Part shown: positions 17,767-26,332 of the stretch, one piece after another | How the letters are laid out: every line of letters starts with the position of its first letter | Numbering within the stretch: position 1 is the first letter of the stretch | DNA from: Mariniblastus sp. | Lineage (GTDB): Bacteria > Planctomycetota > Planctomycetia > Pirellulales > Pirellulaceae | Length of the DNA stretch: 33,247 nt | Direction: 5' to 3' | Assembly (NCBI GenBank): GCA_023300235.1 | Contig: JALZWN010000151.1 | Coordinates: forward strand, 1 to 33,247 | Program-made: the position numbers and the translations under genes | Notes under the pieces: model-generated | Told to the model about the DNA's origin: nothing | The model's database searches: none | What the model saw: the letters and a program-made list of their open reading frames with translations, nothing else

Positions 17767-17825
17767 CAAGTTGTTCTGATTTACTCGTCCTAAGACGAGG
17801 TCTGATCATGCGTTGGCAACGAAGC

Positions 17826-18077
17826 TTAAGTAGCTTCGGCGACCACGTTGATCCGACGACCTTTGCGGTCGAACATGATGTGTCCGTCGACTAGCGCGAA
17901 CAGCGTGTAGTCTTTTCCTTGACCGACGCCTTTGCCGGGATGCCATTTGTTTCCAACTTGGCGGATAAGGATGTTACCGGCGATAACTTTTTCGCCACCA
18001 AATTTTTTCACGCCGCGGCGTTGGGCGTTCGAATCGCGACCGTTGCGACTGGAGCCTTGTCCCTTTTTGTGGGCCAT
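17826..18077 (-). CDS. rpmA: 50S ribosomal protein bL27
   Basis: The 83-residue protein is a clear bL27: [17 protein letters not shown] at the N-terminus, then [14 protein letters not shown] and [15 protein letters not shown]. bL27 reaches the peptidyl-transferase centre of the 50S subunit through its N-terminal tail; there is no Firmicutes-type cleaved extension. AGGA lies eight bases before the ATG. It starts 57 bp after the exported protein gene upstream and ends at a strong terminator. The usual partner rplU (bL21) is not next to it. Confidence 0.98.
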   Translation of the reverse strand: MAHKKGQGSSRNGRDSNAQRRGVKKFGGEKVIAGNILIRQVGNKWHPGKGVGQGKDYTLFALVDGHIMFDRKGRRINVVAEAT

Positions 18078-18134
18078 TTTATTATCCTGAGCTTCGTATT
18101 AATCTAATTTTCTTCGTTTTGGGAATCACAGATG

Positions 18135-19430
18135 TTATCGGTAGATCCACAGATAATCAAGAGTCTTTATGAATCGAATTTGACCGAAGTCTGGCTCCCA
18201 GAACTGCGGTTCTAACTGAACCACGTATTTCTGGCCCTCATTGGAGAAAGTCCACTTTCTACCGGGAATTACGGTGGTCAGAGCCACCCCAGCAGGGAAT
18301 GTAATGCCAGCTTTGTCGATCGGATCCGTCAGGGCTTGCGGCAATTTGCCAGCATCCAAGTCGTCGGTCAACGCGGACTTAAAGGTCCCTAAGTTAACTT
18401 TAGCGTCAATTTCGCCGATCAGCCGCTTTCGCTTGATCTCTCGACGGTCAAGGTAAGTCCTTAGCAACGGGCCCGGAAGCTCGTAAAATTTGCAAATCCG
18501 AATCTGCTCTTGCGCGTCATCAACCAGCGGAACCCCGTAATTCAATTGATCGCGTTGCTGGCCAACGGCATCACCGGGACGCCAAAAGTTCAGCTGGAGC
18601 GTTTTAGCAAAAGCAGTTTTCGTCTCGGGGTTGTTCAAACGGTAGGCATTGGAGAGCCCTTCGACTCGCACGCTTACGTAATCGATACTTGGATTCACGC
18701 CTTCCCAAATCGCCACCGCCCACACGCCAGGGTCGACGTCGTTTTTGGCCATCGGGATCTTCGCCTTTGACAGTTGATGAGTATCCAACAGCTTTTGGTT
18801 TGGATCTTCAATGTCTTGGATTTGTGAAAGGGCAGCGGCATCGATGACTGAAGCGTATTCGGTTTTTTTGTAGTTACCGGCCACCTCATCCTCCACCCAT
18901 CCTTGCAACACAAATCGTGGTGCGAAATCAATGTCTTCCGAAGCGACCGGTTTGTTATATTGCAACTTGCGTACAATATGTTCGGTGTCGGGGCTTTGCC
19001 GAACGTCTTTGTAAGTCATGGCCGAACCGGTGTTTCGAACCCGAACGACCAAGTACCAGACGTTACGGTCTACCAACCCACCGGCACCCGATGGCAATTT
19101 GACTTTTTCTTGACGCAACGGCAGGAACGAGAATTCTAGCTCCCAAACCGGATCGCGATACAAAGTCACTTGACCGGACTTGCCAATCAAAGTCTCGTCA
19201 ACCGGAAACAGATTCGGCGTCCAATCGTCGGCGGTGACTCCCGGCATACGAATTGGCAGTGAGTGCGTGTCGCGCGGGTCCAATTTGGTCGGGATCGTCT
19301 TTAAGACTCCGGCGGCGAAAGCCCGCGGCTGCGACTGAGCTTGCACTTGGCTAGAATATCCGATTACGGCGACGCAGATCACGGCGGCCAAGCAGCGGGA
19401 GAAAACGAACAAAATCGGTGAGCGAAGCAT
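18135..19430 (-). CDS. Exported protein of unknown function
   Basis: I do not recognise this 431-residue protein. It begins with a clear Sec signal peptide (MLRSPILFVFSRC..., cleavage probably after VQA near residue 31). The mature part looks soluble and beta-rich, with segments such as VWYLVVRVRNTGSAMTYKD and VWAVAIWEGVNPSIDYVSVRVEGL. The latter resemble extracellular beta-sandwich modules, but I cannot assign a family. The frame is open up to 19523; ATG 19430 is chosen because it puts the signal peptide at the N-terminus. It lies between spoVG (79 bp upstream) and rpmA (57 bp downstream) on the same strand, so it may be cotranscribed with rpmA. It is probably a lineage-specific periplasmic or surface protein. 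Confidence 0.8.
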   Translation of the reverse strand: MLRSPILFVFSRCLAAVICVAVIGYSSQVQAQSQPRAFAAGVLKTIPTKLDPRDTHSLPIRMPGVTADDWTPNLFPVDETLIGKSGQVTLYRDPVWELEFSFLPLRQEKVKLPSGAGGLVDRNVWYLVVRVRNTGSAMTYKDVRQSPDTEHIVRKLQYNKPVASEDIDFAPRFVLQGWVEDEVAGNYKKTEYASVIDAAALSQIQDIEDPNQKLLDTHQLSKAKIPMAKNDVDPGVWAVAIWEGVNPSIDYVSVRVEGLSNAYRLNNPETKTAFAKTLQLNFWRPGDAVGQQRDQLNYGVPLVDDAQEQIRICKFYELPGPLLRTYLDRREIKRKRLIGEIDAKVNLGTFKSALTDDLDAGKLPQALTDPIDKAGITFPAGVALTTVIPGRKWTFSNEGQKYVVQLEPQFWEPDFGQIRFIKTLDYLWIYR

Positions 19431-19509
19431 GTTGGTTGTGCCTGTCAGTTCAATCAGAAGGTCGACCGGTAAGTATAGTCGAGTTACCGAATAGTTTTGA
19501 TCGGTAAAA

Positions 19510-20187
19510 TTACTCAAACACACCTTTGCCGAAGTCTTCTTCTGCCGATTTCGTCCCTTGGCTCAAATCGTCGTTAGGTTTATGCGTTTTGTAGGGCTTT
19601 TTTTCGGCAGAATCGATTCGAACCTGAGCTGAGTTATCTTCCGGGGATGGCTCTTCGCTCCCCTTTAAAGCCTCCAATGCAGGCTTGGCGGGGGGCTCCA
19701 CAGCCGGCTCGCCAGCTAATCCACTGCCCGATGGGGCGTCTTTGCTGCCCGCCTCCGGGCCATGATCTTCGTCGAAATAATCATTGTCGTATCGAGGTGA
19801 GTAGCCTGGCTGAGCCGACAGCTCTAGCTCTTTTTTGAATTCCTCGACCACACGACTTTGAATCAGCTCTCGACACGCAGCGTTCACCGGATGAGCCACA
19901 TCGGCGTACAGCTTGGCCCGCCCCCCCGAATCGTGCTCCACCCGGTTGCAATTTAGCTTCTTACCACATTGATTGCAGAAATTGGCCCGCAAATGATTTT
20001 TCATCCGGCAGTTGTTGCAATTATCGGTGAGCTTTCGACTAGGCATCGCCACGAACGGACCAGAATTCCCCTCGATGATTTTCAGGTCTCGCACCACAAA
20101 GCTATGGTCAAAAGTTACACTACAAAACCCGCGCAAACGATCTTCCGGGCTGTTGATTAACTTGACTCTGACTTCGGTTACTTCCAT
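19510..20187 (-). CDS. spoVG: SpoVG-family protein with an inserted zinc-ribbon-like segment
   Basis: The 225-residue protein begins as SpoVG ([31 protein letters not shown]) and resumes with [17 protein letters not shown], the usual end of the domain. Between residues about 52 and 94 it carries an insertion with CNNC (57-60) and CNQC (71-74), a four-Cys pattern typical of a zinc ribbon. After residue 125 there is an acidic, Pro/Ser-rich tail of about 100 residues, probably disordered. SpoVG of Bacillus is about 97 residues and binds nucleic acid as a regulator. AGGAG lies eight bases before ATG 20187, and the start overlaps the ispE stop by 10 bp. The ispE-spoVG neighbourhood is also known in Bacillus, with other genes between. 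Confidence 0.9.
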   Translation of the reverse strand: MEVTEVRVKLINSPEDRLRGFCSVTFDHSFVVRDLKIIEGNSGPFVAMPSRKLTDNCNNCRMKNHLRANFCNQCGKKLNCNRVEHDSGGRAKLYADVAHPVNAACRELIQSRVVEEFKKELELSAQPGYSPRYDNDYFDEDHGPEAGSKDAPSGSGLAGEPAVEPPAKPALEALKGSEEPSPEDNSAQVRIDSAEKKPYKTHKPNDDLSQGTKSAEEDFGKGVFE

Positions 20188-21194
20188 CGCGACGCTCCTG
20201 CTTTGGTGGGCGAAACATTCTGGCAAACCAACTCTGATAAACCCCGCGCAAACTCAGATGCCGCCAGCGTGCGAACCGCAAAAACTCGACAGTCGTCAAG
20301 TTGATTGGCCAACCGCTGGCGAGCCATCCTGGCCGACTTACGATTCGGGAAGACACCAAAGTAGCTCGACCCGCTACCACTCATTTGATGCCCTAAACTT
20401 CCAACTCGATCAAACAAACCAGCCACTCGTTCGACTTGGTCGGTCAGCTTTGCCGCGGGTTCGGCGAGTCGATTAAAGAGCGCCCCGGCGACTTGCGTGG
20501 CCGCCCCCGTCGCGATCGCTTCAACGGTCGGCTCAGCCGAACGCGTCGCCCCATCCGACGATGACGTATTGATTTGGCCAAAAACAGCTTTGGTTGACAA
20601 AGCCACCGGCGGTTTAACAATCACCAAGTTCACTCCCGCCGGCGCTGACACCGGCTGAATGATTTCGCCTCGTCCCGTGCAACGACAAGCACCACCGTAT
20701 AAAAAAAATGGCACGTCGCTACCCAACTCCGCAGCGATCGTTTGCAACTGTTGTAAACTCAAACCCAGCTGCCACGCGCGATTCGCTCCAACCAACGCCG
20801 CCGCACAATCCGAAGATGCTCCGCCCAAACCCGCCGCCGAAGGAATCCATTTGGTCAAATGAATCTTCAACCCCATCGACACTGGCGAATCGATCTGCTG
20901 CTGGGCTGCGTACTCTCTTAAACGCTCACAAGCACGCACCACCAAATTACGACCGTCCGTCGGAATCGAATCTTGCTCGCCCGGTTGCCCCGCAGGCTGT
21001 TGAAGTTGGCATGAAAGCTGAACTTCTTGGCCCTCGGTCGGGACGAAATCCAAGCGGTCCCACAAAGACACGGTTTGCATTACCGTGTCGATCTGATGAA
21101 AGCCGTCTTCACGACGACCATGCAACTCCAAAAAGAAGTTAACTTTGGCCGGTGTGTCGATGCGGAACCGATGACCGTATTGACGAATAAACAT
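20178..21194 (-). CDS. ispE: 4-diphosphocytidyl-2-C-methyl-D-erythritol kinase
   Basis: This GHMP kinase (338 residues) phosphorylates CDP-ME in the MEP isoprenoid pathway. Motifs: [20 protein letters not shown] (14-33, with catalytic Lys17), the ATP loop [17 protein letters not shown] (118-134, Asp129) and the C-terminal [15 protein letters not shown]. It is longer than E. coli IspE (283 residues) because of inserts near 60-80 and 190-215. The ATG at 21194 starts six residues before the conserved core. Its stop overlaps the spoVG start by 10 bp, so the two are probably translated together. It is the first gene of the minus-strand series down to rpmA. Confidence 0.95.
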   Translation of the reverse strand: MFIRQYGHRFRIDTPAKVNFFLELHGRREDGFHQIDTVMQTVSLWDRLDFVPTEGQEVQLSCQLQQPAGQPGEQDSIPTDGRNLVVRACERLREYAAQQQIDSPVSMGLKIHLTKWIPSAAGLGGASSDCAAALVGANRAWQLGLSLQQLQTIAAELGSDVPFFLYGGACRCTGRGEIIQPVSAPAGVNLVIVKPPVALSTKAVFGQINTSSSDGATRSAEPTVEAIATGAATQVAGALFNRLAEPAAKLTDQVERVAGLFDRVGSLGHQMSGSGSSYFGVFPNRKSARMARQRLANQLDDCRVFAVRTLAASEFARGLSELVCQNVSPTKAGASRWK

Positions 21195-21622
21195 GGTGTA
21201 CTATCGTTGCGGATCGAATCGTTCGAACCACCGTGCAGAATCTAACTATCTAGAATCCCACAATTAAACAAGTTATGTGTTATTTTGGCAAACTAAGGCG
21301 ACGTCTATGTCTCCCGGCAAGCTTGACCAAATTCAATCTATCAGGCTTTTGATTTAACGATACCAACTATTTCAACATTCCCCGAAATGAAACCCGACAC
21401 AGGCCGACCCAGCCTGCACTCCTTGCCCATCTTAAGGCGAGGATAGCAAGCAGATGAACGACTTCGAATCAGCCATCTAGGCGAGTGCCCCACGATGTGA
21501 CTAACCCTTAAGGTTGACCGACGAACGCGAGCCTGATGCTCTTGCGACCGCTAAAATCAACTCGCCTCCTTCGGCACCAATTACCTTTCCCATCCGCCTT
21601 TTCAAACAAGCGATACCGAGTG
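21195..21622. other. Divergent intergenic region, nothing recognised
   Basis: This 428-bp gap between ispE (minus) and the DUF368 gene (plus) should hold both promoters. I see no convincing promoter pair, repeat or small gene. The DUF368 reading frame is open upstream to about 21536, but the extra residues do not fit the family. Confidence 0.5.
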
Positions 21623-22666
21623 ATGTCAGAGAACCCATTTGAGAGCCCCCAAACAAAAGCCCAAGACGCCCCCGCCGCAACTGGTTTATCAGCGCCCCCA
21701 GAGGTCGGTTTGCCGCGGTTAGTAACTCGCAGTTTGTTCGGCGGACTGCTGATGGGTTTGGCCAACCTCGTTCCGGGCATTAGCGGCGGTACGATGTTAC
21801 TGGCTGCTGGTATCTATCCGGCGTTTATTGATTCGCTATCGAAAGTGACTCGCTTAAAATTCGACGTACGTTCTTTGGTCGTGCTGGGCTTGGTTGGATT
21901 GTCGGCTGGCTTGGGAGTACTGCTGCTGGCTGGGACGCTCAAGACGCTGGTCATTGAACAACGCTGGATCATGTACAGCCTGTTCATCGGTTTGACCCTT
22001 GGCGGCGTACCGGTCGTTTGGCGGATGGTAGCTAAAAAGGGAGCGGCGTTGTTCGCTCCGGCGGTGTTGGCTTTTTTGGCAATGGCTGCTTTGGCTTACG
22101 GACAAGCCACTGGATTTACTGGAGCGATGACGCCAAGCTTTGTGACCTTTCTGCTGGCTGGTTTGGCCGGCGCCAGTGCCATGATTTTGCCGGGACTGTC
22201 CGGCGGCTACTTGCTGTTGCTGATGGGTTTGTACGTTCCGATCTTGGGCGCTGTCGACGAGTTCAAAGACGCCCTTTCGGCTCGTGATCTCGGTGCAGCG
22301 ATGGACCCCGCGTTGGCAGTGCTATTGCCGGTGGGGATCGGAGTCGCCTTAGGCATCGTGCTGGTCGGCAATCTACTAAAGTGGCTCTTTAGCAATTTTC
22401 AAACAGCGACCTTGGGACTGCTGCTGGGGTTGTTGGTTGGATCCACTGTGGGTTTGTTTCCGTTCCAACAAGGAAGACCTCCCGTGGTCGGCGACGTGAT
22501 TAAAGCCCAAACGGTCACCGCCGAAACGATCGGCGAGATCGAAGCCGACGATTGGCCGGTCGAGTATTTCAAGCCGTCACTGGGACAAGCCGGGGCGTCG
22601 CTGGGATTGGTTGCCGTTGGCTTTTTGGTCACGATGGGCGTGAGCTTGCTAGGAAAAGACGACTAG
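21623..22666 (+). CDS. popT: DUF368 membrane protein, PopT-type polyprenyl-phosphate transporter
   Basis: The 347-residue integral membrane protein has about eight to ten hydrophobic helices and the two inverted DUF368 signatures: NLVPGISGGTMLLAAGIYPA (48-67) and MILPGLSGGYLLLLMGLYVP (187-206). DUF368 members (PopT) were shown in other bacteria to return undecaprenyl phosphate across the cytoplasmic membrane for envelope polymer synthesis. ATG 21623 gives a short hydrophilic N-terminus (MSENPFESPQ), common in planctomycete membrane proteins. A soluble stretch at about 295-320 (VTAETIGEIEADDWPVEYF) lies before the last helix. It is a single gene followed by a repeat-rich gap. Confidence 0.88.
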   Translation: MSENPFESPQTKAQDAPAATGLSAPPEVGLPRLVTRSLFGGLLMGLANLVPGISGGTMLLAAGIYPAFIDSLSKVTRLKFDVRSLVVLGLVGLSAGLGVLLLAGTLKTLVIEQRWIMYSLFIGLTLGGVPVVWRMVAKKGAALFAPAVLAFLAMAALAYGQATGFTGAMTPSFVTFLLAGLAGASAMILPGLSGGYLLLLMGLYVPILGAVDEFKDALSARDLGAAMDPALAVLLPVGIGVALGIVLVGNLLKWLFSNFQTATLGLLLGLLVGSTVGLFPFQQGRPPVVGDVIKAQTVTAETIGEIEADDWPVEYFKPSLGQAGASLGLVAVGFLVTMGVSLLGKDD

Positions 22667-22704
22667 CATTCCGACGCGTTAGACTAGACTACGTTAGGTT
22701 AGGG

Positions 22705-22890
22705 CTTGTTGGTTTAATAGGTTTCGGCGAAGCCTGAAAATGTGGTGATGGTGCTTCCAGCCTGTCATGCGCGCAGGCGGTCATTCCAGTGGACGGATCT
22801 GCTGACTAAATCAACAGGCCATCATCAACAGGCCATCAGCGAGGATTTTCACGGTTTCTTCGCTAACGCGTCGGGCTACCACTCAAACGG
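22705..22890. repeat. Dispersed palindromic repeat, copy C
   Basis: 22705-22777 aligns with 14356-14426 (cttgttg.tttaa, then ggcgaagcc, then aatgtgg.gat, then gcttccagcctgtc). 22863-22886 aligns with 14458-14480 (cgct.acgcgtcgggctaccact). The stretch between differs and lacks the right arm of the palindrome. Confidence 0.75.
22811..22838. repeat. 14-bp direct repeat, two units
   Basis: tcaacaggccatca occurs twice in a row, inside dispersed repeat copy C. Confidence 0.9.
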
Positions 22891-23027
22891 AATTCCTATT
22901 TTAATTTTAAAAAACTGACTCACTCTGGATGAGTGGGTGCCATGCTTCTCGGCTCGCTAAGTTACCGGAAGAGTCTAAAAACCAAGGCAGGCGGTTTCAT
23001 TGACGCGTTTTTGGCTGAGCCAACGAA

Positions 23028-23057
23028 AACCAAAATCCTAAACCAAAATCCTAAACC
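23028..23057. repeat. 13-bp tandem repeat, 2.3 units
   Basis: aaccaaaatccta occurs at 23028-23040 and 23041-23053, followed by a partial aacc. Confidence 0.9.
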
Positions 23058-23205
23058 GAGGCTGAAACACCGAAGCCGAAACAAAGCACTCGATTGGTTT
23101 TGCGAAAACGGGGCAGTTCTGCGAAACTTTAAGCTTGCCAAAGGGTACGCAAGTGAAGTGCCAGCATTACCTCGCGATCAAGCAAACCGTAACCCAAAAC
23201 CAACG

Positions 23206-24213
23206 ATGGACACACCCAACACCAGTTCAACGATAAACTCCTCGCCAAGCGATACCCAAGGCCAACCGCGCAGGATCGCCATGCGAAGCTGTTGGTCTCG
23301 CGTGGGTTGGTGCTTGTTGCTGCTGATTGTTGGTTGGGTGGGGTGGACGCGATTTGGCCCGCAGCCTGATTTGAGCTCGACCATCACCGTCGATCAAACC
23401 TCTCCCGATGGCCAGTCGACAAACGACGACACACCAATCGTCGAAGGCTCATTACTCTCACGAATCGACGAAACCACGATCGCCAACGCAGCCCATCCGC
23501 TTGACCCTATCCTTGAGGTCGCCGAACAGGCTCTTGCACAAACCGACAACACCGTCGCCGACTACACGGCCCGGATCGTTAGTCAAGCTCGTGTCAAAGG
23601 CAACCTGCAGCCCGAGCAACAGATGGATTGCAAAATTCGTCACGCGAGAACCGAGGGCGACGACCCATGTGGTTTTTCGGTTTACTTGAAATTTGTAAAA
23701 CCCCAAGCATCTGCCGACCAAGAAGTCATCTGGGTCGACGGCTGGAACGAGGGAAATCTTGTAGCGCATTTGACCGGCTGGAAAAACGCAATGCGGATTT
23801 ATTTGGCACCAGACTCCATGCTGGCCATGCGAAATAGTGCCCATCCGATCATGGACGTCGGCTTCCGCAACTTGCTCTCCAAAATGCTAGAAAAAGGCAA
23901 ACAAGATCGCGAGCACGGCGAGTGCGAAGTGAACGTCAAACGTAACATTCAAATCGAAGGCCGCAAGTGTGTGATGCTGGAAGTCAAGCATCCCGTCAAA
24001 CAAGACGAATTCGAATTCCACATTGCTCGTATCTACCTGGACCAAGAACTGGAAATCCCGATCGCTTACGAAGGGTTTACTTGGCCTGAAGAGCAGGGCG
24101 GGGAACCGGTGCTGCAAGAGAAGTATTTTTACACGAACCTGAAAATCAACGTCGGCCTAACAGACATCGACTTCGATCCCAGCAACCCGGATTATGACTA
24201 CCCGGGAAAGTAG
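23206..24213 (+). CDS. DUF1571-like membrane-anchored protein
   Basis: The 335-residue protein has one N-terminal membrane helix (about 33-47, WCLLLLIVGWVGW) and a large outside domain. The region from DYTARIVSQARVKG through FSVYLKFVKPQ, EVIWVDGWNEGNLVAHLTGW and MDVGFRNLLSKMLEKG fits DUF1571, a family common in planctomycetes; function is unknown. The pattern recalls LolA-like outer-membrane lipoprotein sorting folds, which is speculation. Start choice: ATG 23206 or ATG 23281 (310 residues), which has AGGA five bases upstream. Both keep the helix. Earlier frame extension to 22933 runs into repeats. Confidence 0.75.
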   Translation: MDTPNTSSTINSSPSDTQGQPRRIAMRSCWSRVGWCLLLLIVGWVGWTRFGPQPDLSSTITVDQTSPDGQSTNDDTPIVEGSLLSRIDETTIANAAHPLDPILEVAEQALAQTDNTVADYTARIVSQARVKGNLQPEQQMDCKIRHARTEGDDPCGFSVYLKFVKPQASADQEVIWVDGWNEGNLVAHLTGWKNAMRIYLAPDSMLAMRNSAHPIMDVGFRNLLSKMLEKGKQDREHGECEVNVKRNIQIEGRKCVMLEVKHPVKQDEFEFHIARIYLDQELEIPIAYEGFTWPEEQGGEPVLQEKYFYTNLKINVGLTDIDFDPSNPDYDYPGK

Positions 24214-24307
24214 GTCCACCTAGGTTCATTGGTTCATTGTGGGTGAATTAATAAGCAGCCATTTCTGCTAAGCAAGCATTCGGTTCCCATGTAACTCTAC
24301 CGAATGA

Positions 24308-24424
24308 GGGTGCCATGTTTACGCCAGCAGAACAGGGCTAATCCGAGAAAGCCCCTTTGAAAAACATGCTCACGGGATTTCCCCAAGAGCCCCTCTTGCC
24401 CTCAAAGCCGTGAAGCATGGCACC
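24308..24424. repeat. Repeat with inverted gggtgccatg ends
   Basis: A perfect 10-bp inverted pair (24308-24317 and 24415-24424) bounds 117 bp, and similarity continues weakly inward (tttacg against cttcacgg). The same gggtgccatgctt string occurs at 22935-22947, before the DUF1571 gene. The rest of the 24214-24569 gap shows only the terminator. Confidence 0.65.
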
Positions 24425-24486
24425 CAACACATGACAAAACGCTTGGAATAACTACCCGAGCCACAACAAGCCAAGATGGACACCAC

Positions 24487-24520
24487 AAAAAAAGCACCGT
24501 GCGATTCGCACGGTGCTTTT
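24487..24520 (-). terminator. Bidirectional rho-independent terminator
   Basis: A perfect 13-bp stem (24490-24502 with 24508-24520, loop gattc) is followed on the minus strand by a seven-T run (24493-24487, four in the stem), about 50 bp after the Cys-rich gene. On the plus strand it ends in TTTT, then cacttttatc, so it can also stop reading from DUF1571. Confidence 0.9.
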
Positions 24521-24569
24521 CACTTTTATCATTCAGCTGATCAGCCTTGGCTAATCCACTCGACAAACT

Positions 24570-25646
24570 TTACTCGACTTCAACCCAGCGGCTTTTACGA
24601 GTTTGTTTTGGAGCAGCCTTAACAGCAACCTTGCCAGCGTAAGCATTTACGCGTCGCTCAGTCGGCAGCTGTGCACTTGCAAAACGAACCGGCGTGTAAT
24701 CCCAGCTCCTACGAACAGGATTCTTCGCAGTGTGGCCATCAAAGTTGATCACCGCTGGCTGACGTAGTTGCTCGAAAGCAGGTATCGGAGCCGAAGCGTT
24801 AAAGCTTCTAGCTCGGCTGGTTGGATCGAACTGATTAAGCACTGGTCGTTGCGAAGTTTGTGGATTAACAACTCCGTTTAACGCTGGCTGTAGGTCAGCT
24901 GGTATCGGCGTGTAACTGCCTTGAGTTGACAAACCGTTTGCTGGGTCAACCAAGAATGTTCGCGTCGACGAACCGGCCGGAACCGGCGATCCAGCGGGAG
25001 TCGGTGCTGGCTGACTTAGCGGGCTAAAATTCTGATTCGGCACGGCGTTGTTGACACCGCAAGTGCTGCAACCGGTTTGCGGAGCAAAGTTGGCGACCGT
25101 TCCAGAACCAGCACCGCAAGTGCCGGTTGGGCAAGTGCCACAAGTGCCGGACGCACAACCGTTGGTGATCGTCGTCACAGGAACTTTGTAAGTCTGAGTG
25201 CGGTAGACAGGACGGTAAGTCGTGTAAGGCACGCGTTGAACTTGATAGGTGTACGAAGTGCATGGCTTCATGCAAGTTACAGTACAACCAGTGCAAGGAT
25301 CCGAGTTAGTGACCGGACGGTACTGAGTTACTGGCACTCGCTTGTAGCTAGTACGGTAAGCAGTCTGCGGCACGTAGTTAACCACGGTGCGGCTGCAAGT
25401 CTTTTGGCAAGTACGCATGCACTGGCCTGGCTGCAGGTTGTGTGGGTTGGCAGCAACCGTCGGTGACAATGCAGTTTGCTGATTCCCACAGGTATTGCAA
25501 CCAGAAGTCGCAGTCGTGTCGCTGCGGCCGGTCACGTTTCGCCACCAGCGGCGTAGAGGACCGTCGGCATTTGCGTCGGAAGGCAGGTACGCACAGACGG
25601 TTACAACAACCGCCATGGCAACAGTAAGTTTCTTTAAATTGGTCAT
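24570..25646 (-). CDS. Secreted Cys-rich, Tyr/Thr/Val-rich protein (possible YTV-type cell wall protein)
   Basis: The 358-residue protein has a Sec signal peptide (MTNLKKLTVAMAVVVTV, cleavage near ANA at 27) and no membrane segment after it. Residues 50-200 hold about 15 cysteines in spaced pairs (C50/C53, C76/C80/C84, C118/C121/C125/C129, C164/C169/C172/C177, C193/C196). They are interleaved with an internal repeat of Tyr, Arg, Pro and Val: YKRVPVTQYRPV (101-112) and YTTYRPVYRTQTYKVPVTT (141-159). This resembles the YTV-domain, Cys-rich proteins described from the Rhodopirellula baltica cell wall, from memory. Residues after 200 are Pro/Ser/Asn-rich. ATG 25646 has AGGAG eight bases upstream and is preferred over the open frame up to 25709. 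A strong terminator follows. It is probably a structural, disulfide-linked envelope protein. Confidence 0.8.
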   Translation of the reverse strand: MTNLKKLTVAMAVVVTVCAYLPSDANADGPLRRWWRNVTGRSDTTATSGCNTCGNQQTALSPTVAANPHNLQPGQCMRTCQKTCSRTVVNYVPQTAYRTSYKRVPVTQYRPVTNSDPCTGCTVTCMKPCTSYTYQVQRVPYTTYRPVYRTQTYKVPVTTITNGCASGTCGTCPTGTCGAGSGTVANFAPQTGCSTCGVNNAVPNQNFSPLSQPAPTPAGSPVPAGSSTRTFLVDPANGLSTQGSYTPIPADLQPALNGVVNPQTSQRPVLNQFDPTSRARSFNASAPIPAFEQLRQPAVINFDGHTAKNPVRRSWDYTPVRFASAQLPTERRVNAYAGKVAVKAAPKQTRKSRWVEVE

Positions 25647-25775
25647 CAGTTTGACTCCTACGATCATTAGGATCGCGAGATAAGTTTGTGCGATTGCGCG
25701 AGTGCGCATTCGGTCGCTCCGCTGGGAATTCCAGCAGGGTTCGACATAAGGTAGGACGTTGCTAAGTCCTGGTAC

Positions 25776-25809
25776 GTAAAAATTCGCTCGAGGGGTGTGT
25801 AATTTTTAC
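25776..25809. repeat. Perfect 9-bp inverted repeat in the leader of the Cys-rich gene
   Basis: gtaaaaatt (25776-25784) and aatttttac (25801-25809) enclose a G-rich 16-bp spacer, 130 bp upstream of the ATG. It may be an operator or a leader hairpin. Confidence 0.5.
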
Positions 25810-26296
25810 AACGCCCATCGGGTTGTAGCGAACAGCTAAACTTCAGCGCCAAAACCCCGTGCTTTCTAGGGATTTAGCTTGAGTCGAAATTTACATTTCG
25901 GTGAAAAAACGCAACTTGATTTGGCAAAGATTGACGCTTTATTGGTTTTCTCAGAGCAAAAACGCAAACACGAAACCCCAAGTAAAATCAATTTTGAGGG
26001 GAGGCGACAGAAACAAAGCGCCTATATATACGCAGCTTTGATTTTGAGATCATTCGCAAGAAATCCGGAGTCCATGTCCGGCATGCGAATAATATACCGG
26101 CCGCTCCCGCAGGCAAGCGACCAATCTTTCGCCATTCCCACGCAACCAGTGGTTGCGAAGTTGTAATCCTGCAATCCAACGCCTACGATGCAGCAGGTTT
26201 GACGTCCAAGCTTGTGACTCGAAAGCCTTTGACACTTGAGCACCGCCTGACCAACGACGTGCTGAAGCCTCGCAACGACAAGACTGCCTTTGAGCC

Positions 26297-26332
26297 GTTT
26301 GAGCGATACCAAGCGTTTGAGCGATACCAAGC
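26297..26332. repeat. 18-bp tandem duplication
   Basis: cgtttgagcgataccaag occurs twice in a row (26297-26314, 26315-26332), about 120 bp upstream of tmk. Confidence 0.9.

Larger units (their letters stand above)
22667..23205. other. Intergenic stretch with dispersed and tandem repeats
   Basis: It holds a dispersed palindromic repeat (22705-22890), a 14-bp direct repeat and a 13-bp direct repeat. The DUF1571 reading frame is open through 22933-23205, but it begins at a GTG inside a gtgggtgccatgctt motif shared with the repeat near 24.3-24.4 kb, so I do not count this part as coding. Confidence 0.6.

Noticed and set aside
19600..19640. tRNA-like ggttcgaatc string on the minus strand
   Set aside because: It lies inside the spoVG coding sequence and no acceptor, D or anticodon stems can be formed around it.
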